64,000 nt of DNA. It comes from Rutstroemia sp. NJR-2017a BVV2 (Eukaryota > Ascomycota > Leotiomycetes > Helotiales > Rutstroemiaceae). This document shows, piece after piece, positions 1 through 13,300 of this stretch (within the stretch, counting starts at the first letter, position 1; each line of letters begins with the position of its first letter). The stretch is from NCBI GenBank assembly GCA_002946415.1, contig NJPS01000059.1, positions 496,001 through 560,000 on the forward strand. Direction: 5' to 3'. Made by a program: the position numbers and the translations under genes. The notes beneath the pieces were generated by a model. That model was not told the origin of the DNA. It made no database searches and saw only the letters and a list, made by a program, of their open reading frames with translations.

Positions 1-2515
1 TAAGTACCTTCAAGATCTTATCTGCCAGGATACTTCGCCCGTATTCCATTAGTCATTCGGATACCAGCATGACCAATGAGAAGAAGAAAGGTGCGTTCTT
101 TGTGCGCAGTTCACCTATATGCTGAGCGCTTTGTGCGGCGTATAGTCTTACAGCGGGGTCATCTTTCCCACTTGAAAAGAGGGGTCAAGGAGAACTGGGT
201 GGTGGAGCAGTCGGCAGCCAATCAACAAATTACAAGAAGTTTCACCTGAGGGGGGATGATCGGCTATACTCGTTTAGGATCTAGATTGCAAAGGGTCCAT
301 GTCTAGTATCAATTCCCGAAGCAAAGAGAACCACTACACGACCGCGACCCGTCCTCGTTTCTAATCACAAGCATCTATCACAAGAGTCTTGAAGTCAAGC
401 TCTAGAAGTGAATTATCGATAAGCTCGCTGAAGATATTCTGGAAAGTCTAAGCCTTCCGCTGTCTAAGTGAAAGTGCACGCTAAGATTTCAATTCGATGT
501 CTGATGAACATCAATACGCTCTGCGGTGCCCCCTTCACCAATCGCTAGATATGCAGTATTGTACATAGAGAGTGTCATGCATACAAGCAAGTATTGTTGC
601 TTTTGCCCATCGGCAAAACGTGCCACCAGCCAATTAAAAAGTGCTCACTCTCTCGATTGCAAGATACGGTACGGTGGCGTTGCTACCATTCGAGCCGTCA
701 GGGAGGACATATGAGCAGGATTTTCTTCTTCCATTCATTCAGTGAACTGCTTTGTATGACGAGCCTGCCCGTTTCACCTATTAGATCACTGCTTCACAAT
801 CGTCTGGTCCGTAGGATCGGCGTAAACCGACACGGCTTGTGTATGTGCTCTTACGTGATGGATGAATGATGCTAGGGAGCGGGATATGCCCTTTAGAAAG
901 TTCTTCTGTGCTTTTCCGTGGCTCTAGATTTTTCTACAAAGTATACAACAGATAACTAGAATCGTCGGAACTTTTCTCGGGATACTTCAAACTCTATACC
1001 CCCACGTCGGCTTGGCTAGGTTGAAGTCACATGGGGATACTAGAATGTATGTTCTGCGAGCTTGCACACGTTACAGCCCGCAGTTTGCGAAGATGCCGTT
1101 AATTATTCATTACTGGGGCTATCATTGCCATTTTCATCGTGATTCGACTCGTTCGAACTGTGTTGAATTAGCTCGAAGTCATGTGATTATTCTTGTCAGT
1201 CTAACATCTCTCTCGATGCCGAGTGGTAGATTCTTCCCGCGAGAACTTTCATGTACTAAATCTTGGGAAGCCTTTCGAGTGACTATTCGTAGTTCATGAA
1301 GGAGCGTCGTGTCCAAATAGCTCATCGTAATGCATTGTGTTTCGCCTGAGCAGTCCACGTTGCACATGACGTATAACCCGAGATAGCATCCGCTTGCACA
1401 CACAGTTGGGTTGTGTTGGTTACTACGAAGAACAACGAATGTAATAGGATAGGTAAACTGACTTCATCGAAGTTATCGTGTTCGTGGAAACAAATTCCCG
1501 ATATGCCACCTCATTCCTAGTTCCTAGAATTGCGTTAATGAAGCTCGAGAGAGCTCTGCAAGGTGTTGTATACTCTGCGGCAGCGACACAGGTCGGAAGA
1601 GACATACATTGTTGCTGGAAACTTTGTTCAACCATGTTACTTGTTTTCTCCCTAGTCTTAATGAGACCAAATCGAGCGAGGAAGTCCTATGCAGCATGGC
1701 TGGCTGCGTTCTAGTCTACCAAGTATGTTCAGCCAGCCCCTCAAACCGGGGAACGTCGTTCTAGAACGACAGTTTGCAGCTGTCTTACAGTAGAGATGAT
1801 GGCCATCTGCGCAAGGATCCCCCCATGAACCTCGCGAGGGCTTCTTCCCTGTTCTCTCCGCTTGCGATACAGTCAGATCGGTGCGAAGTCATTTGATCTG
1901 AACTTCACCCAAGACTAGATAACAGTTACTCAAGAGCTGGTTAAAGTATTACTAATAGCTTTAAGAACCAGAAATTGAGAGATGATGTTCCCATGAATAA
2001 AAAATCTCTTGTTTGACGGAAACCACGGGAACGGATCTCAAACTAAAGTATACGAAAGCATCAAGTAGCGAGGATTCTTCCTCCATAGGCCAAGGCCCGC
2101 TGATTTTGCATATGAATACTTATATAATATCGAGGGATAACCTATTTCTCGCATCCGAGGTAGTGCACAGAGCCGATCAGTGCTTTCTTGTCCCAAGTGA
2201 AATCCATAGAGTTGTATTCTACCCGGTCCCCAAGTTCATTCCTACATTTGCTGGTAAGACAACCCACCTAAACCGAGCTTATGCGAGACAATCAAGATGG
2301 GATGATTGGTATGGATAGGTAGATAAGCCAGTATCACAGCTGCCGCCCTCTCTACAATATCGCCACGACATAGGTTGAACATCCATAAACCAGATTGCCT
2401 TGGCTTAACCATCCATTCCACACTGTGTGATCTATAGGCTCTCCCGTTCCAATATGTATTACACAGAGGTGAATTCTAAACCCCATCCCTCATCTACCGC
2501 GCTAGCATTCCAACA
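1..2515. other. Intergenic, no gene recognised
   Basis: No open frame here has a recognisable domain, a convincing coding character or a consistent set of splice sites. The longest frames are about 100 codons and look random. I saw no terminal repeats, tRNA-like boxes or transposase motifs. Decayed repeat DNA is possible but cannot be shown by eye. Confidence 0.5.
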
Positions 2516-2689
2516 ATGCAACTCCAAGCCATCCCGACCCAGCTCGCCATCCTCAAGGTATCCACCCACGCAATCAACATAATCAGCAAAACCCATTCTC
2601 AATACACAATCAAGCTCGCTCTCACACAACTCATTAGATTGTCCCTCTAGGCAACACCTCCTAGCTCCTCGACTTCATCAACAAATTCA

Positions 2690-2887
2690 TGTAAACCTAT
2701 TCGCCGGGCTCCATCGTCGGGGCTAAACGCAAAAGACGCCGGAATGTAGAACATGGCTAATTGCAATGTTGCCGTTGGATTCATCACGGCGGAGTTTGTG
2801 AATCCCGCGGGGTGGTATGAAGTTCCCGCAGATTCGGCCTGTGTGTACAGGGAGGGGTTATGGGCTCGGCTGCATGTGGATTATTGA
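2690..2887 (+). pseudogene. Possible decayed gene fragment
   Basis: A short frame from ATG 2753 to TGA 2887 (45 codons) has coding-like composition (for example AVGFITAEFVNPAGWYEVP). The same frame continues upstream through a single TAG just before this ATG, and the sense reading resumes beyond it (GLNAKDAGM). The TAG is one C-to-T change from CAG. I do not recognise the family. It may be the 3' end of a gene lost by mutation, or chance. Confidence 0.2.
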
Positions 2888-3199
2888 AGAAAAGAAAGGA
2901 AGAAAGAATGGTGCGGCCTTTGGCTGATTTGCTTTCATTAAGAGAGCAGATTAGTGCCCCCGTCGTAGAGGAAACCCAGTGTAGAGGCTGATCTCACTTG
3001 TAGTTCTTAGGATGCTGTACGATCTGTGTCGCGGGTTTTCTTCTCCCGTACTGTCCGTATGATGGTATAGTCATGACGCGGTGCATGTTGCCTCACTTCT
3101 ATGGGTAGCTAGCCAGCTTCACTTAGGAGAGGGCGTTTGTTCCCCTTCTATCGATCTATTGTTTTTGCGTAACGTCAAACTGGGTATCATATCTTGCCT

Positions 3200-4593
3200 C
3201 TATCTGCCCCCGAATTTTCTCGCAACCCATGCACTCCCATACTCGTCGTACTCTTGCTTCGTCACCGACAAACTCCTCAGAAGGTCTGGCTCTTTCGCTA
3301 ATGCTGCCCCGCCGTTCCACGTACTAATAATAGGATGCTCCGGTCTTGCGCATCGAACATAACATTCGGCTGGAGCTAGAGCCTTGATCTCAAGCTGAAG
3401 CCGTAGAATGAACCCTTCTATCTTGGAGCTGCCTCCGACCACAATTATATTTGCGAGGAGCGCAGGCCATAAACCCATCGGTAGACAGGACAGACTTTCC
3501 ATGACTAGCTGAGCGACACCAGACTGTCGCATGCCGATATCTGACGGATTGAAAAGCAATTCTGGAACAGTAAAGCGCTCGTTCCGTAAGGTTAATATGT
3601 CTTCTGCAGCCTCGGCCGGCTTCCCAGTTACTAACTTCTTCAGTTTGCTCGCTTGTAGCGGATCGTGGTCTCGCACGAAGCCTTGTGTTCGCGTGTGGTA
3701 GTCGGGAAGGACGTAATCTTTCGCTATACCGCCGCCTGTCTCGTATATCTCTCTTCGATCCCCTCTTGTGCCTTTCCAGGTCTTTTCCATGTCACCATTA
3801 AAGTCCCTTGAGACGTAGCAAGCAGCTTCCTTGATCTCATTAACTAAATATGTATCATTGCGCATATCGTATTGCCGTAGAGATATCAAGCGAGTCAGGT
3901 AATTCGTCATCAGCTTGCCTCCTACTTCGAGTCTGCGGATCGCTGATTGAATTGGTCGACCTTGGAGAACAGGAGTAATTGTAGTATGTGAATATCCTGC
4001 ATCGATGAGGAGAATGACCTCAGCAGGTACGAGTGATTTGGTCGGATCTCGAGCCGGCCCTTTAAAGATGCCTTGAATATCGTTATATGCGTTCAATATT
4101 GGACCTGTGTTCAACCGTTTAGCATGTCCCCAACAGCTCAAGCAAAGGCTAGCATACCAGGACAGCGGTAGTAGCTAGCAAACCCGAACTCTTCGAATAT
4201 CATTTGATCGCAATTCGTCTGTAAAGCCGGCAAAGCATTGGGCGCCTCCGTCAGAATCAATCCTGTCTCCCGCGGATCGCAATGCAGCGGTGCTTTCTTG
4301 TCGAAGAATTCATGTTCCCATATCTCCTTCTCCGCTTCCCAATTCACCAGATATCCTTTCTCTACCGGACGCCGAAATACAATCTCTCCAAAGTCCTTGC
4401 AGTTTTCGAGCTGCGATCCAATGTAGACTTTCTTGTCTCGGTCGCGGGCCATGCAATTCGGTATGATTCGCGGCGCGTCGGTGGATTCTGGGCTGGAGAA
4501 TCCAGCTTTTATGGTGTAAGCTCCATTGTCGACGACCAAAGTTTTGGCAGGTAATACCTGCTCGCTCGAAGTAGCTTCTCGGTTTCCAGACAT
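3200..4593 (-). CDS. ARP6: Actin-related protein 6 (Arp6), SWR1 chromatin-remodelling subunit
   Basis: Nuclear actin-related protein; in yeast Arp6 is a subunit of the SWR1 complex that exchanges H2A for H2A.Z. Two exons: 4593-4158 and 4104-3200. The 53-nt intron (4157-4105) starts GTATGC and ends ACACAG, and splicing restores the phase across YYRCPG/PILNAYNDIQG. Without splicing the frame breaks at a TGA at 4140, so the gene is not broken. Spliced length is 446 residues, close to the yeast protein. The N-terminus has the actin-fold phosphate loop (LVVDNGAYTIKAGFSS) and the Arp6-like block IPNC followed by KGYLVNWEAEKEIWEHEFF. The second exon carries the actin-like LIDAGYSHTT and the NIIVVGGSSKIEGF loop. 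Start chosen at the first ATG of the open frame. It is divergent from the cyclin-D1-binding-like gene, 233 bp apart, so the two probably share a promoter. Confidence 0.88.
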
Positions 4594-4826
4594 TGATTGA
4601 GAGATTCCGCCAGAAGTTGGCGTTTGGATTTAGGACATTATGACAAATGTGTAATTGCGCTACGGAAGGTTCATTCTCGCATTGTATTTACAGTTGTAAC
4701 TCCCTGGAAATTTGCAGGGTGTTACGTCGCGTTGCACAAGCTCACCCCACCAACAGAAAAAAATACAATTTCTAGATTTCAAAAAATTGACCAACTACAA
4801 CTGCAGCAAATTTCAACATCAACGCC
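4594..4826. promoter_or_regulatory. Bidirectional promoter, ARP6 / CCNDBP1-like gene
   Basis: The start codons of two divergent genes lie 233 bp apart, so both promoters must fit here or overlap the 5' ends. It is AT-rich with A-runs near 4757-4763 and 4783-4789. I could not assign a clear TATA box to either side. Confidence 0.5.
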
Positions 4827-6032
4827 ATGGCCGAGGCTGCGCAAAAGAAAGCAAATGACCTGTCGGCTTTGAGGACTACCGTCGAAACGACCGAGAGTCT
4901 AATTCAACAATTACTGCAGGCTGCAAAGGCACCACAGGAACCGAAAGAGGGGTCTTCTACGCAATCGAGCCAACAAAGTGATGTGGACGCTATCAACCTG
5001 GCTCATGATTCCGCGAGCCTTATAAAGGCGCATTCGACAAAGCTATCCTTATTGATTATAAATAAACCGTTTACGGCTTCTGCGATCACCAAAGTATTGC
5101 GAGAACTTATAGCTGGGCCTCTACCGGGGTTAGCTTCAGCAGTCGAGATTTGCAATGCGGCGAAATATACCAAGACGATGAGCGAGGAACTGCAATGGAG
5201 AGCGAATAAAGTCCTCTCAGAGTTTGCTACATTAGTACATGAAATACCTGTAGATGGGAACATTGTTAGCGACGACCAGAAGAATGGCACTGGGAAATCA
5301 AATAGAAAAGGCAGCCTAGCGTCTACCGGCGTTGTGTGGGATGCTTGTGATTCGGTTATGGCATTGAAGACACTCGGAGTTGCAGGATTAGCCATCAAGA
5401 GAGCAGAAGAATATCGCGATTTGCTTAAGGATGCGCTGGAAGAGTTACAGGGCTGGGCGGAAGAAGAGTCGGACGAAGAAGATGATGCTGAGCATAGTGG
5501 CGGCGAAAACGATGGGGAAAAGGATGCGCAAGATGAACTAGACGATATGTTCGGATCTCAACGCCACATCCCCAAGGAAGACCCGGACAAGATTCGTGAG
5601 CGTCTCGAATCTTCGTTGAAAAAACTCAGACTGCTCATCTTGATGTATCAGGCGGTCGTAAAGAGAAGATTTAAGACCCTGCCGCATTTGCCACATCCAC
5701 AGTTACCCGCTCAGCTCAAAGAGCAGTCTGCGGAAGATCCAGGCATCGTAGAAAGTCTTGATGAAGTGTTGGTAAGGATGAAGAAAATCACCAATCTCGC
5801 AGATGACCTAGCGAGTGCTTTCTACGATCTTGATTGTCCTGCAATTGACAAGCTTATGGACGAAACGTGGTTTACTGGGTTTGCTACGGTTGCACTGTTG
5901 ATTAACAACTGGGAAGGCCAGAAAGATGATTTCACTACTTGGGTTTGTTGTCCTTATTCCGATTTTGAATCTGTTGCTGACATATCTTTCTAGGCGTATA
6001 AATTCCAGCTTGCCTTGAAAAAGGGTTGGTGA
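4827..6032 (+). CDS. Cyclin-D1-binding protein 1-like (GCIP family) protein
   Basis: Two exons, 4827-5942 and 5994-6032, joined over a 51-nt intron (GTTTGT...TTCTAG). Splicing replaces an intron-read tail by AYKFQLALKKGW and a stop, giving 384 residues. The helical protein resembles the fungal relatives of Grap2/cyclin-D-interacting protein (CCNDBP1), a family of helical-bundle proteins of poorly defined role in cell-cycle control. Visible features are an N-terminal helix rich in Q/L, a central block (VVWDACDSVMALKTLGVAGLA), an acidic segment near residues 210-240 (EEESDEEDDAEHSGGENDGE) and a C-terminal helical part. The ATG at 4827 sits in a good context (CGCCATGG). Family call is from overall pattern, not a diagnostic motif. 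Confidence 0.7.
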
Positions 6033-6934
6033 TGTAGTTGAGAGTATAATAATAAAATCGATTCTGGTCATTCTAGACCATTGCTATCCTGTGTATCATC
6101 GATTATGCCATGTGGTCGCGTCTCACCATGGGAAGAAAAGTACCTCCTGTCTATTGCGACCTCTTTGCTTCTTGTTGTTCTCTCTTTTGAATGAAGTTTG
6201 GGCTGATCCTTCGAATAATGTAAGTTTTCAGAATGTGGGTCGTCAGATGGCCTCGTTATTGGAAAGACGGCCAGCTATCTCGCGCAATTGTGATCCGATT
6301 GAAAGAATGAGAAAACTAATCGTCAGCATTACGGTGCACTCCTACGGAAAGCTTCGCTCCGCCAAGATTGGCCATCTATATTCATCGGATCCTTCCGGTA
6401 AAATTTCGATACATTACGAGGTCGTCGTCTCTCTGCATCTCTTTCGGCGAATCCGTATGTTTGTCAGCAAGTGGCGGGTAAGATGCTGGGAGAACTACAT
6501 ATCCTTAACGGATTCATATGGTCTGCTGTATGACAAAATCTACCTTCTATGTCAAAGTTCTTACTCTCCTTGGTCATGCTCGCATCTTGGCCTTCCATAT
6601 ATATTTGCTTACTCCAACTTTTGTAGCACAATATCCTCGGGGCGGTGTGATACGAGATACACCGAGAGCTGGTGCCAAGTGATGAGCGTGGGGTACCCCG
6701 CACAATCATGAGCTTCCCCATGGGATGAAAGGACGGATTAATCTCGCTCCGGGTTTATCGATGGCGACGCTATCGATGATCATGCATATGCCCATGCACA
6801 CGGCCAGTGTGATAACCAGATACTTATGTGTGCGTGCTTGCTCATGTCGCTTCGATGTAGGATTCCCAATCATTTACTTCACGGATGATCCTCCGGTACC
6901 TCGTTTTGCGATTCATACCATACCTTGAGACAAG
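6033..6934. other. Intergenic, promoter side of the Dal5-type transporter
   Basis: About 0.9 kb between the CCNDBP1-like stop and the transporter ATG. A 206-codon open frame lies here but it begins with GTG, shows no domain and has no splice-supported extension, so I do not call a gene. Confidence 0.5.
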
Positions 6935-8787
6935 ATGACTTCGACCGGTGGCATCGAAGAACATACCCAGCAGTCTCGGGACTCGAAGGGGACCAAATCA
7001 CATCCCTATACTCATTCGGAGCCAGATATCTCGACCATCGAAAATGTGCTTTCTTTGGGACCAGAGAAACCAGATCACATGGACTATGACCGTGTTGATG
7101 CTGAAGTTGCAAAGTATACCAGCGACGCGATTGTCCATATCAGTGACGATGAGAACAAACGTCTTCGAAAACTTATCGATAAAAGAGTGCTGGTCATAAT
7201 GATCTTGACGTATTTCCTACAGGCAATCGATAAGGGCACATTAGCCTTTACATCGATTATGGGCATCAAGAAGGATGCGAACTTGGTTGGCCAACAAGTA
7301 CGGATCCGATCTCTGAACTCAGAAGCCGATGGTTGCTAACATAAGTATAGTATTCCTGGCTCACGACTTGTATCTATATTGCTATCTTGGTCATCGAATA
7401 CCCCACGAATTGGATCATCCAGCGCGTCCCAATCGCCAAATACCTGGGTCTAAATGTGTGTATCTGGAGTATTATACTTGCGATGCATGCGCTGTGCCAT
7501 AATTTCGAGGGCCTTGTTGTCGTCCGGACACTTCTTGGTATTTTCGAGGCTGCTTGTCAACCTATTTTTGGTGAGCTATAACCATAATCCCCCCCCCCCG
7601 CCCCCCCTTTTCCCCCCTGTTTGTTTTAAGCGTTTGGCTGATCAGTCGACACTCAGTGGTCCTGTCTAGTATGTGGTACAAGAGAGAAGAACAAGCCGGT
7701 ATCGTCACATATTGGTACATGATGAATGTGAGTTTCCTCCGCATATCTTTCACTGGGCCGTGCTTATGACTCCAGGGTGCCCAACAAATTGTTGGTGGTC
7801 TTCTTGCGTATTGTTTCTCCCTCATCAAACATGGACCACTCAAATCATGGCAAGCTATCTTCATAGCATATGGATGCATATCTTTCTTATGGGGTCTCTT
7901 CATTCTCTTTTATATGCCGGACTCTCCCATGCGAGCAAAATGCTTCACCGAAAACGACAAGAAACTCATGGTTGAGCGTGTACGATCCAATCAAACGGGT
8001 ATGCAGAACCGCAGGTTCCGTAAGGAGCACATTAGGGATGCATTTACGGATCCCCAAATGTACTGTTATTGCTTAATCGCCATATGCACGACATTGCCAA
8101 CTAGCGGATTGGGAGCCTTTGCAAATATTATTATTACGGGCTTCCACTTCACTGTCTTGCAGACGCAACTTCTCGCCATGGTATTGGGTTTCTACATCAT
8201 CATTGTGTTGATGTCAAGTCACTTCTTGGTAAAGAGGTACAATCAGAGCATCCTCGTTATGGGTGCATTTCTTCTTCCGTGGGTTTCCCTTACCCTGGTG
8301 AAAGTATTATCAATCATACTAACAATCGCACAGGTCATTCGTAGGCACCATAATTCTGATGACAGTCCGCAACACCAACTTCAGTACCAAAGTCGGCCTT
8401 CTAATATCCTACTATCTCACCCTTTCATTCTGGTCCGCACAAACCCTTTCCATCACACTTATTTCTCGAAATGTCGCTGGCCAAACAAAGAAAACCATTG
8501 TTGTAGCGGCAAACTTCATATCCTGGGCAGCAGGAAACGCCGTCGGGCCTCAAGTCTTCTTAGAAAGAGACGCTCCGCGCTATTTCATAGCGTTTGCAAC
8601 CCATCTCGGCTGTTATAGTCTACTTCTTCTTGTTCTCGTCTTTTTGCGTTGGCATCTTATGAGGGAGAACCGAAAGCGGGATGAACTAGCAGCGGCAGGC
8701 ATTAGGCAGGCAAATGACGCGGACATGATTCATGCATTTGATGATTTGACTGATAGAGAGAACGTGAACTTTAGATATGTCTACTAG
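6935..8787 (+). CDS. MFS transporter, Dal5/allantoate-permease-like (anion:cation symporter family)
   Basis: Plasma-membrane permease of the fungal ACS family, whose members import allantoate, nicotinate, vitamins or similar anions. Five exons: 6935-7297, 7351-7570, 7657-7727, 7776-8278, 8334-8787, with introns of 53, 86, 48 and 55 nt. All junctions keep phase and give 536 residues, normal for the family. Family marks are AIDKGTLAFTSIMG in TM1, EYPTNWIIQRVP and KYLGLNVCIWSIILA around TM2-TM3, and VVRTLLGIFEAACQP in TM4. After TM6 come YMPDSPMRAKCFTENDK and the second six-helix half. The exon 3 acceptor must be the CAG at 7656, because only that one restores SSMWYKREEQAG. The hydrophilic N-terminus is about 90 residues. 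The substrate cannot be read from sequence. Intron 2 contains a run of almost pure C. Upstream neighbour of the PKS on the same strand, so a role in that locus is possible but unproven. Confidence 0.85.
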
Positions 8788-10367
8788 TTTTCGAGATAGG
8801 AGGGGGCTATATAGAAGATTGTTAGCGAATAACTATTCTGCAGTTAGAGATTACAAAACTTTTGACGCTCCATTGAATTCTATGTCTCGAAGAACGAAAT
8901 ATCCGATCCACGCTCCTTAGATTCATCTCCACACGTAGTGGGGTACCCGATGGACAGCGTACTAGATTCTGGGTGGGGGAAAGAAAGTCCCAGCGATTAT
9001 ACCTCAGAGTCTGGAGCAATACTGTATGCCTGTCACTGGTTGTGACAGTATATAACCCAGGAATTAGGAAGGCTGGGACAGCTGAAACCTCTGAAAGCTG
9101 GCTTGAACAGTAAGCCGAAGAACCTCAGCCAATTCAACCTAGAGCAAATGGCTGCGTAAGGATATCAGCCTTCGAAAATAATTGCCATGAGGGATTTGCC
9201 GTAACTCTATGTGCGCCGCTTCGAGAGGCGTGCGAAGAACCCGTATTGTGAAGAAGCGACGTGGAATCTCCATCTACATGGGTTCATCAATACACGAAAG
9301 CAACAGCCTGTGGGTTCCACCAATACTTAATGTATAGTTCGGACTTAGCTACTCTGAATACTTTAACGTTATTTTCAAGTATCTCAACATCTTGTGCACC
9401 CTAGAAATATTGCCAACATCTTAGGAAAATATAGACCAGCTCCTCACTTCGTATATACGAGCGAATGATGATACCAGTATCTTGCCATGTACCTGAGGAA
9501 ACGTGGACAATGCAAGCTATATGCTAGCAGGTAAGATAGCTCCAACAACGTTATCATTCAAGGACCAATTGATGAGTCTGTCTGTGGCATGGCGAGCATG
9601 GACGAAGATTATGCAGCGTTAGCGTACATCGGACAAAGGCGTAAGGCTGTTGGAACTTGGAACGCAAATTGAACGCCCAAGCAACTCCGAGTTTCCAACA
9701 GATCACCCTCGTCAGGAGAGTATTTCCAATTGGGATTGACAGCCGGTCCGCGGTCAATTAACCTTAGTTCCCCTCGAGTTGGTGCTGATGTTACTATCAA
9801 GACTACGCTAATGCCAAAATAGTGCTAGTGTCTCGAAAGAGTTTCGCGACGTCTTTCGCGGTAGTGAATCATTGATACATTCCCCAGTCGAGATATATAC
9901 AAAGAGCCTTCACTAGCATGGAATCCTCTCTCGATATTTGCTACTTGTCATTGCAGCCTAGTTCCCGAGGAGTCCGGCATGCCATTGTCGACTTCGTCTC
10001 ATAGTACTAGTCATGCGAGCTTTCTGTTACGATGCTGTGCCGCGAGACATGGCGTCGTGTCTCTTTATCTTTCTGTCAGCTTACTAACGCCTAGGACACA
10101 AACAGGCGATTTGTCCCGGAGCTTGCCTCCTTCTCTCAGTCTAGAAAATGCGAGATATCACGATACCGGTGCGGAGATAGGTCTAGGTCTACCAACATTT
10201 GCATTGTGGTTCAATAGTCTTGGAAATATTGGCTACTCACTGGCTTTCGATGGGATCAATATAAAGGTCATGGCAGCCAATACGGCCTGGATGCAGCTGT
10301 ATTGTGTTCATCTTTCATTGATTTGACAAAAATTTGGGTAGCTGTTCAACAAGCTTCAACCCTTCGC
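8788..10367. other. Intergenic, upstream of the polyketide synthase
   Basis: About 1.6 kb with no supported gene. It should contain the PKS promoter. Short frames such as 9979-10326 have no domain and are interrupted. Confidence 0.5.
10260..10265 (+). promoter_or_regulatory. TATA-like box of the PKS gene
   Basis: TATAAA lies 103-108 bp upstream of the chosen PKS start codon at 10368. If used it would place the transcription start near 10290, which argues against an earlier in-frame start at 10302. Confidence 0.35.
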
Positions 10368-13300
10368 ATGATCCAAATGGCCGATGCACAAGCCGCAGCA
10401 TCTCAAGATGGCCACAGGGTCATTCTATTTGGTGGACAAGGCTCTACCTCTGTCTTTTCGTCTGCTACTTTTTTAATTACTGAGCAAGATGCAAAACTGT
10501 ATCCTGCGTGCACAATTCTCCTTTCTCGATACCATGCAGCATTTTTGGAGGAAATATCATCTCTGGATGTGAAGACGATTGGGCTGCTTGGTATCGATGT
10601 TAACCAGTTTAGAACACCAAGGGATTTATTAGCACCTCCCGTTATCCTGCAGAATCATGGAATCATCCAAGCGACCACCATTTATGTGCATCAGACTCTA
10701 CATTACTTGGCGCAGGTCCATCGCTCTGGTACTAGCTTCTCGTCTTTCTATCGCGAGATTGTTGAAGCATCGGGTTTTTGTTCGGGCATGATACCTGCAG
10801 CAGTTGTATCAGCTTCGCCGGAGCTGGAAGACTTTATGAGAATATCAACTGAGGGCTTCCGCCTCGTCTTCTGGATAGCTTGTCGGTCGGTTCTACATAG
10901 CAAGGCGTTTGATCGAATTGATTCCAGGAATCTAAAAGCATCTTGGTCTCTGGTAATACTCGGTTTGAGCCAATTGGAAGTGGAGAATCGACTGCACCGT
11001 TTTAATCGAGTTAGTAGCTAAAATTTCAGCTGAACGGCTCCCGATAAATGCAAGTGATGTGGCTGACAAGCATCTACTAGGAACGGGAACCTAATGTACG
11101 AATTTCTGCAATCACTGGCGTCAAGACAATATCCCTTTCGGGTCCCGAGGCTGATCTTGCCGAATTCAAAGACTTCTTGGGGCCGGAAACAGTCTCCAAA
11201 TTCGCACATGTTCATACTTGGTAGCCATCCTCCACCTTTCATCTCGCTAGCGACTAACTTTCCAAGGTATCATGGGGGAGCCCAGTTTGAAAACATTGTT
11301 GCACTGGTATGCAAAGACACTGAACGACGCCACATTCTCTTTCCTTCCGTGTCCAGTCTTAAGAAACCTATACGTTCAACACTTGATGGAACCAAGCTCG
11401 AAATCGAAGGGGGGCTGATATCTTGGATTGCGCGGCATTTACTGGTCCATCAGGTCGACTGGGTAAAGACCATCCAGGAAATCTCGAAGACCATAAATGA
11501 AGTGGTTGAGGGCGCGCCGGGAACGATTGTTGAACTGACATCTTTCGGCCCAGGATCAGAATTATTGATTCCAAAGTCTAATCTGCACCATCCAAATATA
11601 CGCATTATAGATAATTCCTCATTCAAGGTAAGCAGGCACGCCGAGCCGTATGTCCAAGATGGTATTGCTATTGTTGGGATGGGAGTCAACCTCCCCAAGG
11701 GCACAAATATGGAAGAGTTATGGCAGACAATTTCCGGTGGTTTAAGCGCTGTTTCTGTGATACCAGAGTCTCGTTTTCAACTATCAAACTACTATTCTAC
11801 GCAGGACACCATGCAATCCACGCGGACGATGCAGGCTAGACACGGAGCTTTCTTGGACGATCCATACTGTTTTGACAATGATTTCTTCAATATTTCTCCA
11901 CGAGAAGCCAAGTCTATGGATCCTCAACAACGAATTCTACTACATACTACCCAAGCCGCCCTTGAAGATGCTGGCTATGTTGGGGATGCTACCGCTTCTT
12001 TCCAACGTGCTTCTATGGGATGCTATATCGGTGTAGCAACCGGTGACTACACCGACAACCTCAGGAATGATATTGATGTATTTTATTCCCCGGGTAATCT
12101 GAGAGCCTTTCACAGTGGGCGGATCTCTTACATTTACAAGCTCAGCGGGCCCTCCATCGTTACTGACACTGCTTGCTCGAGCTCTGCTGTATCTATATAC
12201 CAAGCCTGTCGAGCACTTCAGACTGGAGAGTGTTCTGCCGCTATAGCTGGAGGTGTCAACGTCATATCCAGTCCTGATGTGAGTAATTTTTCGGGGCGCT
12301 TTCACCCTTCGAACTAACACTTCGTTAGATGTACCTTGGCTTGGCGCGAGGACATTTTCTCAGTCCTACCGGTGGTTGTAAACCATTTGATGCTCTAGCG
12401 GATGGGTACTGTCGAGCCGAAGGAAGTTGCATATTTGTATTGAAGCGTTTGTCGGATGCAGTAGCAGAAAATGATCGAATTCATGGAGTGATCCGAGATG
12501 TTGTTATCAACCAAAGTGGTAATGCTCATTCAATAACTCACCCCCACAGCGAAACACAGGTATCTCTATTCAAGCAATTACTCCATAAGAATGCAGTAGA
12601 TCCTGCTTCCGTGGGAGTGATTGAAGCCCATGGTACTGGCACTCAGGTAGATTAACCACGTGGTATCATACCTTCTACACATGGGCTGACAAAAACTGAC
12701 AGGCGGGAGATGCTCGTGAAATTGAAAGCCTAAAAATCGTGTTTGGAGAGGGCCATTCACAGCATAATCCTCTCTTTGTCAGCTCAATTAAAGGAAACAT
12801 TGGGCACTGTGAGGCAGCATCGGGTGCTGCGGGGCTCGCAAAACTCTTACTGATGCTTAAGAAAAAGCAAGTACCGATGCAAACGGGCTTCAGCACCTTA
12901 AATCCAAAGTTGGTCGGTCTAAAGGGATCCGGCATAATCATACCTAGGGAAACTGTCGAATGGCGACATGCAGGCAATGCCCCAAGACGCGCCATGCTCA
13001 ACAACTTTGGTGCTGCCGGCTCGAATACTGCATTGCTGCTCGAAGAGCTAAGTACGACTTCGGAACCCACCAAGGGCTCAGAACGTTCTGCGTACGTTTT
13101 CAATATCTCAGCAAAGTCCCGAAATGCCCTTGAACAATCAATCCAGCAATACCAGCTACTTTTGAATCACAACGGAGGGGCACGTTTATCTTTGCAGGAT
13201 ATCAGCTACACTGCAACAGCACGGCGGCAAGAATACTATCATCGTGTCTCGGTTTCCTGCACATCAGTTGAAGATCTCCTCTCAAAACTAAAGTCGATCA

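Noticed and set aside
4105..4157. ARP6 looked split into two frames by a TGA
   Set aside because: A 53-nt GT-AG intron removes the stop and rebuilds YYRCPGPILNAYND.
6091..6711. 206-codon plus-strand frame
   Set aside because: Starts with GTG, no ATG near the start, no domain, and it lies in the promoter side of the transporter.
11010..11093. Apparent double frameshift in the SAT domain of the PKS
   Set aside because: A 71-nt intron (GTTAGT at 11010, CTACTAG ending 11080) joins FNR to [13 protein letters not shown] in phase, so the gene is intact.
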